A stretch of 64,000 bases of DNA from Ostrinia nubilalis (lineage: Eukaryota; Arthropoda; Insecta; Lepidoptera; Crambidae), in contig NC_087110.1 in assembly GCF_963855985.1 (NCBI RefSeq), positions 4,827,001 through 4,891,000 of the forward strand. Reading direction: 5' to 3'. Shown here in pieces: positions 21,001 to 33,000 of the stretch. Within the stretch, counting starts at the first letter, position 1. The number at the start of each line of letters is the position of its first letter. The position numbers and the translations under genes were made by a program. The notes beneath the pieces were generated by a model. It made no database searches. It was given only the letters and a program-made list of their open reading frames with translations, and was not told the DNA's origin.

Positions 21001-24000
21001 TTTGTGATAGAAAAACTAAGTTTTGTTTTAGCATCCGACAGATGGAACAGAACAAACATTTATTATGAAACGCAGTGATGAGTTTACATATCGCCAACTT
21101 GATACCTATATGATGATGAGGATTACAAATCATCATTCCTCTATTTTAAACCACGTATTTTTTGCGACATAAGGTACCTTCATCAGTCCGTAGTTTCGTT
21201 GTTAAACTTAAGTAGCAGTGGGCGGGGCACATAGCTCGTAAAGCTGATGGCCGTTTGGGAAGAAAAGTTCTCTCGTGGCACGGAAGACGTAGTGTGGGCA
21301 GGCCTCCCACTAGGTGAACCAACGATCTGGTAAAGGTGTAGATGTATCTGGATGCGGGAAGCGCAGGACGAGTCGTTGTGAAAATCCTTGGGGGAGGCCT
21401 TTGTCCAGCCTTTTCATTAATAACGTCATTTGGGTTTGTAATAGACAGTTTGACACCATACTCCAATAATTCGAAACCACAACTGTTTTAAAAAGACCCT
21501 TCATTCTGGTCTTAAAAACTTAATTTATTTTCAATTACCTGTAAATTACGATTTTTGTTCGCATTGTAATTGAAAAAAGTAGTTTAATTGAGTTGACAAA
21601 ATAGTGACGTCACTTGCTTGTAGTGCCATACAAAATCTATGGGAGAGTTTTGTTTTGGTAGTTTTAAAAAGTACGTCAATTGACTGGTGGGTGGTGTCAA
21701 CATGTCTATTTAAGTAGGGTTTTTTGAAACTGACCTGTACATTGGCAGCATCTTGGTCAGCAATGGACGACAGTAGCGAGTCATTCAGTTGCACAGTGCT
21801 GTCGGAATTCTCCTCGCGTTTGATCATCTCGGTGATATCTTCTACTAATAGACCAGGGCTGGAAGGCTCGTAGTTCAGTCCGGACTTTTTGCCGATCTCT
21901 GCCATCGCAATTTTGAAGGGGGTTGGCGTTCTGGAAAGAAAGAAAGTTATTTATAGATTAGTAAAACCAGAACAAAAAGGGTCCGTGGCCGAGTCCCCCT
22001 GTGTTCGACGCACCCGTGGTCGACGCCCCCGGTCAGATAGAAGCAATTTTTAATCAAATGTACAGTCAGTCACAAAAATATTTATAAACGAATAAATATT
22101 TAAACTGATCGTACAAATAAATGTTTAATATTATTTTACCATAGTGATACCTAAAAATATAATAGGTTTTATTTTAACCTATCATATTTTATCATAGGTT
22201 TTATTTACCTATAATAACATGTAAATCGTTTTACCTAATCAAAATAATTGTAACAATCAGTCTTTAAAATAACTCTACTCTCTCTACATTTAACTAACTA
22301 CAAATAAAAGTTTTAATTATAAAAGTTTTAAGTATTTTTAACAAAAAAATAAAAATTAAATAGCGTCAAACATGCATGGTTTTCGTTGACTGTACTTAGT
22401 GCAAAAGCCGAAAAAATATGATATTAAATTTATTCAAATCGGGGGCTTCAACCACGGGTGCGTCGAATACTGGGGGACTCGGCCACGGACCCAACAAAAA
22501 ATCTTAAGTGTAAAAGTTGAGCGGCGAATCTATGATCATAGAAAATAGAAGTAAAGAAAATTGGCTAGTTTTGCGGCCCTACTCGCGCCTCATCATATTC
22601 TAATAGCAAAATCTACTTTTAATGTAATCATCACATAAGTTTTTGTCAGTCTAGTTAAACATTGTATAAAATCACTTCTCTTTTGGATTCCGATCGAACA
22701 ACATCAAAATTGTAACGTCTCAAGAATACAAAGAAATAAGCAGTTTCCGAGTTTTTTATTTATAAAATTCCATCGCGTCTACAAGGCCCGAACAGCTAGC
22801 TTTATATACGTTTAGTGAAATATAAATCAACATGATGAAAATCTATTATTTAATATTTTGGATTTATGTAAAAATTAAATTATTTCCAAATCATAATAAT
22901 TATACAAATTATTATTATTTCTTTTACTTGTCCTTTTCTAGAAGTTTGGTTTCTATCTTTTTTGGGAAGTTTATTAGAAAAATAGTGGTGTCCAACATTG
23001 TTAAAAAACTGTGCCCAGCATTGGCTCAATATTGGCAGCATTGGAAAGAAAAGAAAGAAAGAAATACTTATTACGATGAACATCACTTAGAGAACAAAGA
23101 AAGTATACGGACAAAAGACAGAAATAGCACATAAATAAGTATTACAAGGAAATAAAAGGTGAACTGAGCAGTGCAGTGCATTGGCTCAATAATGTTACAC
23201 AAGCCTATGTCCAATATTGGCCAAACGTTGGCCCAATAAATCATTCAAACCAGGTAATATCAACTTACTTGGGAGTCGCGTTATTCCTAAGGTTGCTGTT
23301 GTTCCCTGGAGTGATATTAGCTGGCGTTGGAGTGTGCAGCAACGGACTGGCCGTCCAATCCTGGATGAGAAACAAACAGCATTAGTTATTTAAAATATTC
23401 CGTAAGATTAGAGAACTGTTATGTAAAGATATTTCTTTTGTAAGCTGTGAAACTATGTGCTTTATAAATTATTGTTTGGTATGAAGAAAGTAAAAACTGT
23501 ACCTCTAGCATGAAAAACTTTCGACTTCGAATCGTTTGCGTATTCGACAAAATTCGATATTCAACCTTCGAATCAAACGATAACGTGACAATTTTGATTC
23601 TTAAAATAAGTTTCGTTCAACCATTTCTCATACTAAGTTCACTTTACGACACGTTCACAAGGGCGCTCTTGTAGTTTTCGTACTAAAACTTTTGACGGCG
23701 ATTCGAGTACGCAAACGATTTGAACTCGAATGTTTTTCGTGCTAGCCGTACTGTGTGCTTCGTGCGAGTTTGCATTGAACGTCGCCTCGTCGCTAGCGAG
23801 TGCGCTAAAAATCTATGAAGATTTTAGTTCTTGAAAGTATCCGCTAGGGACGCTGTACAATCCGTCATACATAAAATCATTTTTTGTCGCTAGCGAAGAC
23901 GTTGGATTTGATGTAAACTCGCACTAAGCCCCCTGAAAGTGGGAAGTCGATCTTTACTTCGAACTCCTTTGTTCTTCAAAGAAATAAATTTCCAATTACA

Positions 24001-27000
24001 GTTTAATTTTCCGTCGGGACCAACTTGACCTTCATTGGTTGGGTTGTTATTGGCGGTCAAGTAGATACTGCATACACAGGAGTTGCAGCGGTGGGAACGA
24101 GAGGGAATAGTCCCCATCTCTATCCTCTTGAAGACTCTTTAAACTCGTTTATTTATGCAAGTAGGCTTTAAAAAAGAACTTTTACACGTCCCAGTATTAA
24201 CCCTACCACTGCTTCAGGACAATAAAAGGGCCAGTGCTGAGAAGAAGCAACGCAAGAAACTGTCACTATTGTCAGCCACTTTTTCAAGGGTTGATTCTTT
24301 TCGAGTTCAGGAACTGCGAGGGACTGAAGGGCAGCGCCTTGATGGGAGTCACTCCGCTGTCACTCAGAGTGAGTCCTGACACAATGAGCCGACACTCACT
24401 TTGTGCTGCGAGGGCCTCAAGGGAGTGAGTTCCCTCGGCGCGAGGCCTCCGGGCGAGTTCAGGAACTGCGAGGGACTGAAGGGCAGCGCTTTGATGGGAG
24501 TCACTCCGCTGTCACTCAGAGTGAGTCCTGACACAATGAGCCGACACTCACTTTGTGCTGCGAGGGCCTCAAGGGAGTGAGTTCCCTCGGTTCAGGAACT
24601 GCGAGGGACTGAAGGGCAGCGCTTTGATGGGAGTCACTCCGCTGTCACTCAGAGTGAGTCCTGACACAATGAGCCGACACTCACTTTGTGCTGCGAGGGC
24701 CTCAAGGGAGTGAGTTCCCTCGGCGCGAGGCCTCCGGGCGAGTTCAGGAACTGCGAGGGACTGAAGGGCAGCGCTTTGATGGGAGTCACTCCGCTGTCAC
24801 TCAGAGTGAGTCCTGACACAATGAGCCGACACTCACTTTGTGCTGCGAGGGCCTCAAGGGAGTGAGTTCCCTCGGCGCGAGGCCTCCGGGCGAGTTCAGG
24901 AACTGCGAGGGACTGAAGGGCAGCGCTTTGATGGGAGTCACTCCGCTGTCACTCAGAGTGAGTCCTGACACAATGAGCCGACACTCACTTTGTGCTGCGA
25001 GGGCCTCAAGGGAGTGAGTTCCCTCGGCGCGAGGCCTCCGGGCGAGTTCAGGAACTGCGAGGGACTGAAGGGCAGCGCTTTGATGGGAGTCACTCCGCTG
25101 TCACTCATAGTGAGTCCTGACACAATGAGCCGACACTCACTTTGTGCTGCGAGGGCCTCAAGGGAGTGAGTTCCCTCGGCGCGAGGCCTCCGGGCGAGTT
25201 CAGGAACTGCGAGGGACTGAAGGGCAGCGCTTTGATGGGAGTCACTCCGCTGTCACTCAGAGTGAGTCCTGACACAATGACCCGACACTCACTTTGTGCT
25301 GCGAGGCCCTCAAGGGAGTGAGTTCCCTCGGCGCGAGGCCTCCGGGCGAGTTCAGGAACTGCGAGGGACTGAAGGGCAGCGCTTTGATGGGAGTCACTCC
25401 GCTATCTCTGCCTTCAAACGCTCGAAGGGTGTCCGACCATGGCTGGAAGGAGAATGGTATGCGTTAGTATTGATTGACAAATTAAGTATTCTATAAAATC
25501 AATTTTCTGGAAGTTATCACCTTTTAGAATCACACTAACCACCAGCGCGTTCTAAAACCCGCCTACTTAATGATTATAAATAAAGATTATATTTTCAACC
25601 GAAGCTGAAAAGCTACTGGACGGATTTTGATGTCATTACATTATCGCGACATATTCATTTAACTATAATTATTTAGTTACTTTTTTTCGAAATCTACGTT
25701 TTAGAAGTCAAAAACTTATCAATCAATCGAAAAAATTCAATTAAATAATAACCACGGATCCAATACTCCTAACTCACATTATGGACTACTTTTTACAGAA
25801 ATCTACGCTTACGAAATTGCAGGGAAAAATAACTCTTTTATAAAAAAAAATAACCAAAAACATCTAATTGAATTTATTAATAAAGATGATAAATAATAAA
25901 ATATAACCACCGATACAATACTTTAACTCACATTACTAGGGTTGGGCGTGAGCATCTTCTTCGGCTTTCGCCTCAGTATGGGAGGGGGACTGTTGGTTTC
26001 CATAGACTTCTTCTTAGGGGACGAATACACTGACGGCACCACGATTTCTTTGATGCCTTCCGACTGGACGGAGTATGTTACTGCAAGAAAAGAAAAAAAT
26101 AGTATTTAAGAAAATCACGTGGATGTCGTGAGAGACGACAGGGAAAAATATGCGAGCTTCAGGCTTCGCCAAACTGTATGGCCAGCATTGGAAATATGGA
26201 CCAAAACCTTCCAACAAAATTCCTGTTATGTGTTACCTTAGGGGTCACTTAAAAATGGGGGTTGATGGTGAAAACGGACATAAATGACCTGATTATGATG
26301 ATGATAGCATTAGGTTTGTAAGTATAGCAATAAGTTAAAAAAATGAGTTCACTATGGGACAATTACTTTCAATTAAATATTTGGTTTGATTGTAGATTCA
26401 CTGGGTATTTAGGACCCTGGGGAATTACATATATTCAAGATTTTTTCATGTTATTAAGATAAATCACAAATTATTAATTACCTCCATTCGAGTTTTCCTG
26501 GTTATTCTCTTCATTAGGATACGTTTGACTTAAATAACTTCTAATAGGAGAGTTTGTTGGCAACGATTCGATGTTGATGAATCTGTAAAGAAATATTTAC
26601 ATTTAGCGAGTCAGTTAAACATTACTTCAAGATTTTAGGAAGTCAGTTAAGGGGTATTATAATTAGCAAAAGATTGCGTGTAACAGTATTATATTATCTG
26701 TGGTGTAAGTGACAGATCAAAATTGATGGAACATAAAATAAATGAAGTCAAACTCGAGGGGTGGTTTGCCTTCACAGTTGTCGCACATGTTTATAGCGTC
26801 CAGGTTCTTAAACTTATGTCACTTCTGTGGTCTTGTCAGCAAGCATTTGTGAGACATCTATGTGGTCAGATTCGTGTTTTCGAAACTAACGAGTTTCTCT
26901 TTGAAGTCGCTTAAAGCATCCAAGCTGCCAAAAGAATAGTTGCAACATTGGCAACTTACTGATCATGTAGGAGCTTCGATGTCTTCATCAAGCACAAAAT

Positions 27001-30000
27001 ACCCTGATCAGGTGACTGTTGCCTCGTCAGCTACTGTAATATAGCACACTGACTGACGACCGTATCCACGAGCGATGCTTGCTTAAGTGAAGCAGCAAAT
27101 CGAACGCACAGCGTTGAATAGAGCTCTGTGATTGGTTCGCGTGGCACCCCGAGCGTCCACGCGCACTGTGAGACCTCATAGTAATGTTTGTGAATGCGGG
27201 CGACTGTTGCCTCGTCAGCTGCTGTAGTATAGCACACTGCCTGATTCGCTACACTCACTTGACGCGGCCGCGGTCGCGCGACTGTTGCCGCGGTCGGGCG
27301 ACTGTTTCCGCGGTCGCGCGACTGTTGCCTCGTCAGCTGCTGTAGTATAGCTTATAGCACACTGACTGAGTCGCTACACTCACTTGACGCGGCCGCGGTC
27401 GCGCGACTGTTGCCTCGTCAGCTGCTGTAGTATAGCAACTGCCTGAGTCGCTACACTCACTTGACGCGGCCGCGGTCGCGCGACTGTTGCCTCGTCAGCT
27501 GCTGTAGTACAGCACGCTGCCTAAGTCGTTACACGCACTTGAACAGCCGCGGTCGGGCGACTGTTGCCTCGTCAGCTGCTGTAGTATAGCACACTGAGTA
27601 GCTCCACTCACTTGAACAGCCGCGGTCGGCCGACTGTTGCCTCGTCAGCTGCTGTAGTATAGCACACTGAGTCGCTACACTCACTTGAACAGCCGCGGTC
27701 GGCCGACTGTTGCCTCGTCAGCTGCTATAGTATATCACACTGACTGAGTCGCTACACTCACTTGACGCGGCCGCGGTCGGCCGACTGTTGCCTCGTCAGC
27801 TGCTGTAGTATAGCACACTGACTGAGTCGCTCCACTCACTTGAACGGCCGCGGTCGGGCGACTGTTGCCGCGGTCGGGCGACTGTTGCCGCGGTCGGGCG
27901 ACTGTTGCCTCGTCAGCTGCTGTAGTATAGCAACTGACTAAGTCGTTACACTCACTTGAACGGCTCGTGCAGGATCTCGATCTCGTCGGCAGGCACGAGG
28001 GCGCCGCGGTCGGGCGACTGTTGCCTCGGTCGCGCGACTGTTGCCTCATCAGCTGCTGACTGAGTCGCTACACTCACTTGACGCGGCCGCGGTCGGGCGA
28101 CTGTTGCCGCGGTCGCGCGACTGTTGCCTCGTCAGCTGCTGTAGTATCGCACACTGAGTCGCTACACTCACTTGAACGGCTCGTGCAGGATCTCGATCTC
28201 GTCGGCAGGCACGAGGGCGCCGCGGTCGGGCGACTGTTGCCTCGTCAGTTGCTGCGTGTGTTGAATGCTGTTCAGTTGTTCCTTGAGCACTCGTCGGAAG
28301 TGCAGCACTGTGCTTGGCGTTTGGCTGGTTGATGAGGAGTTGCTTTGGGTGGACTCGTTGAATGGGTCCGTCCATGACTGGGTAGAGAAAAAAGATTGTT
28401 AGTAATAAAATTAAACTTTCATCAAACTCTATTTCTCATTATTATTGTTAACCATAAACTCTATGATCTATTGTTACTTGTGATTCAAAGTTATGAAACT
28501 ATTGGACAAGTAATTTAATATTTGAATTTAAATTCTTATTTTGCAAAAAAAGGGATTTATAAACACAAATATTACGTACATTTATTTATCCCGAACATGT
28601 TAGGTACTAGCTTCTATGCTTTAGCAAAAATATTTTAATTTTGAAAGCAACGATTGATAAAGTTTTTAGTTCCGTTAAAAGTTATACTATTTTTTAAATC
28701 TAACTAATTTATTAAATCAATCCACACGACACTGCAATAATTTACACGCAAAAACATAAAACTACAGAGCTAAAACTACATAAAAAAACACAAAACAAAC
28801 TATTTACAGAAATTACATACACTATTTACAGAAGTGATATGTACAGCTTTAGAAATAGTACACAAAATGGCACAACAAATATGTAACTTAATGACCTTGT
28901 CACCACCTTTACTCTCTAAGAAATAAGGGTTACTTTAAAATGAAAATGTTAAGATTTATGTAATAAATTACCAATGTGAAATGTCAACTAACAAAGCCCA
29001 CAAAAACAATAGACAACTATGTATTAATTTGTGCACAAAAGCATTGTGAACTGCATGAAAAGAACATTGCGAAAAAGACAAGATCAGAAAACCGGTTATC
29101 ATTATAACTTATTAAATTATTTCAAACTTAGTTACACAGAAAAATAATGCAATGAAGAGGCATTTTCTTTAATTATTTTTGTATAAAATGGCGTAACGGT
29201 TTTCTGATCTATAGGACAGTGTGAGAGAAATCGATGGTTAGTATTTAGATTACCTCTTTTGCATCGATATCTTTCCCATAACGACCACTTTGGCTTTTGC
29301 TGTTAAATTAAAATTTGTAAGTAGATAAAATAATAGCAATATAAAAAAAAATACTGTCACTTTATACTTAAAACTCGATTCAATTTCGGTTATAGTTATT
29401 CTGTGATACCAATCAGTCTAAATTATTGCTTAATTATAAGTACTTAACTGCAAGTGAAGTATATTATTCAGTGTTTCATTTAGCTAGTTACATATAATGT
29501 AATAAAACTTTTTCATTAGGTGAGATAGATATCTTTACACCCTCTAAAAACCATTTTATTTGTTACTTGTTCGCATTCTACTCTTATGGCGCGACGAAAA
29601 TTTTGCAAAAGTGCCTATAAGGCTTATAATCGCAAGAACCAAAGTGCCGAAAGTGTGTGTAAAGCAAAGCAAACCCACTAACGTCGTTGTATGCAACTTG
29701 GACTTTCTCGTCTGCCCTTACGTCTCGCTTGGGCCGCTTTCGTCGGAGGCACTCGTACGAATCTATCATGTCTGGCTCGTACTTCCTACGCATTGTTGAG
29801 TTCCAGTGGTTCTTTATGGCGTTGTCAGTTCTGTGGGAGATAAAAAAAATCATTAATCTTTTTTTTTTTTTTTTTTTTTTTTATGTGATAGGAGGCAAAC
29901 GAGCAAACGGATCACCTGATGGTAAGTGATTTATCGTCATGATAAAATCTTATCGATTTTAGACGACAAATGTATGGACTTATCGTCAAATCGATAAAAG

Positions 30001-33000
30001 TTTATCACGGCGCGCATCTTTGGCCTACAGGTCATTCAATAAGACTCTTCCCACGCTGGCCAGAGGTGCGTTCTAACGTATGTGATTATTTTAGAGATAA
30101 TAAAATTTTGGATATGTAATCCATCAATCGACTAATAAGTTAAAGGATGAAGTTTTATATTGCTTTTGTTTGGTAATAAATCAATTTGTGTCTTGTGTAT
30201 GGCACAATAGCGATAACTATAAGTACCTACAACATTTATTCAATAGGTAATGTCCATGTGTTTCTTCAACGACATCACATCAAGCTGTGTAGCATCTTAT
30301 TTATGCCATTGTAGTCGGTACTATTTTACAACGACAATCTTTAATCTGATGTGCTATCAAGAGTACAATAAAGAGTATTCTCTCAAACTTACCGGCCAGG
30401 CAATAACTTGGCGATCTTGGCCCACTGGTTGCCAAGTTGCTTGTGCGCTTGGTATATCACGCGGTCTTCGTGCTCCGTCCATGCTGTCTTCTTTATTGAA
30501 GGGTTTAAGTGATTGTGCCAGCGCTCTCTGTGTACAAAAAATAATAATGTTATAGAAAATAGTATTATCATGATAAAATGTTACATATAAATTATTAGTA
30601 TTTTCTTTAGCAACTCAAAGTAAGGTTACTCAAATCCCCTAGAGAGACTAAAAATTGCATAGAACTTAGGATTTAGGCAAACTGAGGTACGTGAAGCCAA
30701 AGAGTTCCCCTGTAATCATGTCTAGAAAATTTAATGAGGATCTACCTTCGTAGGTCCATGAGTTTGAAAGACCTTGACATAAAACAAAGGTTGATTGACT
30801 AAAATAATGAAAATTGTTGAAGAATTTAACTCTTAGAAAGTGATGAAATAATAAGGTACCTACCTTTAGGTACGATCTTTAGCTTTTAGATAACGTAATA
30901 GAAAAGATCACTAAGTACTCACCTGCACTGTTTTCCTATCCTGCCCTTCAAATGCCGGGCAATAAGCGTCCATTTTTTTGGTCCGTATTTGGCTACCAAC
31001 TCTACCACCTTCTCGTCTTCCTGTAAAAGAAAAAAAACTTATTTTAGACTAAGGAAAGATCAGTGACTGTCTTCTTCATAAATTCATTCAGTATTTATTT
31101 CTATATATCTCTTCTAACCTACTGACAAATATGAGCATGTGAGCCCAGTAGACAGGCTTAATGAAATTATGTTCGTCAAGTTTGTATTTGTACATAAGCA
31201 ACGATTGAGAAGCTGGAAGGTAGCAGGAAGGCACTGGATGCAGGCCGCTACCAATGACCATTATGAAAAACATTGGGGGAGGCCTATGTTCAGCAGTGGA
31301 CCTATGGCTGAAATGATGAAACCTCCATCTACCACTGGTTTTATAGAGAGGGTCCACCTATACAGTGTAAACTAAATGACCTGATAATATCATACTAATT
31401 CAAAATCCTGACCCTAAACACAACAGGCGAAGGATTCATTAATTAGTATTGGAAGCATTGCATAATCTGACCATTGACCAATTTAATTGTCTCCAAGATT
31501 GCTTCTGGCAAACCCATTGTAACTACGATCAATAACAATAACAATTTATTATGGTCATATTACGATTACACGTAGTTATTTGATAAGGTTGAAGATTATT
31601 TCCTCGAAACATTTCTTACCAATCTACAAGTCTCAAGGCGTTCAAGGATGACCACTCAAAAGTACAAATGATACGATCATTTATAATAATAGCCCGATCC
31701 CTTGAAGAGCCTCCGTCAGGATGCGAGCTATCGATACATGAATGGCGGTGGAAAAAAATCGAATGATCGAATCGTGCGAAATTCGTTACTCTACAAGGTG
31801 AGCTGGTTTATGAGTGGGTGTAAAAAATGAGCGGATCAGCTGAGAGAGATGCGTGGGTTTGGGATTAATAACAATCGATAAAAGTTGGTAATAAATGGTT
31901 AGTGTTGCCTGAAAATTGAAGATTCCTTCAGCTATGGAGAGATTTTCAGGAAGGAAAATTGTGATTTTGTAAAAGTAGCTGAAGTTTATGTAAATAAAGG
32001 AGACGTTAATATATCTGAGAGACTCCGATTACAAAATTTTTGTCTTTTAGAGGGTATTAATCATTCTAATTTGAAAATTATAAATAACTTGAAAAAATCG
32101 AACTTTCAAATTAATTTTCAAATTAGTTTGAGATGCGACTCTTAACGCTAAAAATTAAATAACTATATTAATCATTCTTTTTAAAAAACCATGCGATAGA
32201 CCATGGGAATGCAAAACCTTTAAAATTATTCTAGGCCCTAGACTACACTTTACTGACCCCTAGATTCTAGGGTGTCCTTGACAGTACCCCCATATAAAAC
32301 TTTTAGTAACAATGATAATCCAGTTTGAATAAGCGTGAAATGAAGAGCACTTATGAGGCAATATTGTAGAGTCGGTTACTTTATTGGGTGCTAAATGGAG
32401 CAAGCTTATACTTTTAACGAGCTATGGTCACGACTGCTCCAATTTTCCACCTTAAGTAAAAACTGTGGAAATTGGTAATCGCTTATTCATGTCTTCTAGC
32501 ACTTGGTAAAAAAGTTTTAGTGGTAATAGTAGGTATAAGCGTGAAAAATCAATAAAAAATCATTCACTACAACAAAAAACATGTATTAATACATAACGTC
32601 TTTTCCTGTTTGTTAACGTAGAGCTATGGGAAATCTAAATTTATAGACCATGACTTCTTACGAATTTTACTAGCAATACCCCAACCACTAAACTATGGAG
32701 AAGACGAAGGGAGGAGGCTTTAGTTTCTTCCGCCACTACAAAGCCTTGGACGAATAAACCACTGGACGCGTAACGAGTGACGTTTTCGTCTTTACCCCGC
32801 TAGCACTTACCAAGGCTAAATTAGCCATGGTAAATGTTGTCAGGTTGTCACTTTGTCAGTATGACGCGAGCTCTCGAAGAGTAAAAATATCACGAAAAAT
32901 GGGTAAATGCGCCGTACTTTATTGCAAAAATTATTCCGGTCACACAAGAAATGTTTCTTATCACGCGTAAGTACATTTTAAATCTATTATAGTAGCTATT

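Noticed and set aside
24155..24428. Plus-strand frames entering the 152-bp satellite
   Set aside because: Explained by the repeat period; no motif and no splice support.
27735..28375. Minus-strand Arg/Ala-rich frames over the minisatellite
   Set aside because: Out of phase with the Myb exon frame confirmed by the exon at 26482-26582; a by-product of the GC-rich repeat.
29254..29299. 46-nt exon-like block with ACAG and GTAATC borders in the Myb intron
   Set aside because: Its open frame matching the next exon needs a two-base carry-over that the preceding exon does not supply. Skipping it gives a clean in-frame join.
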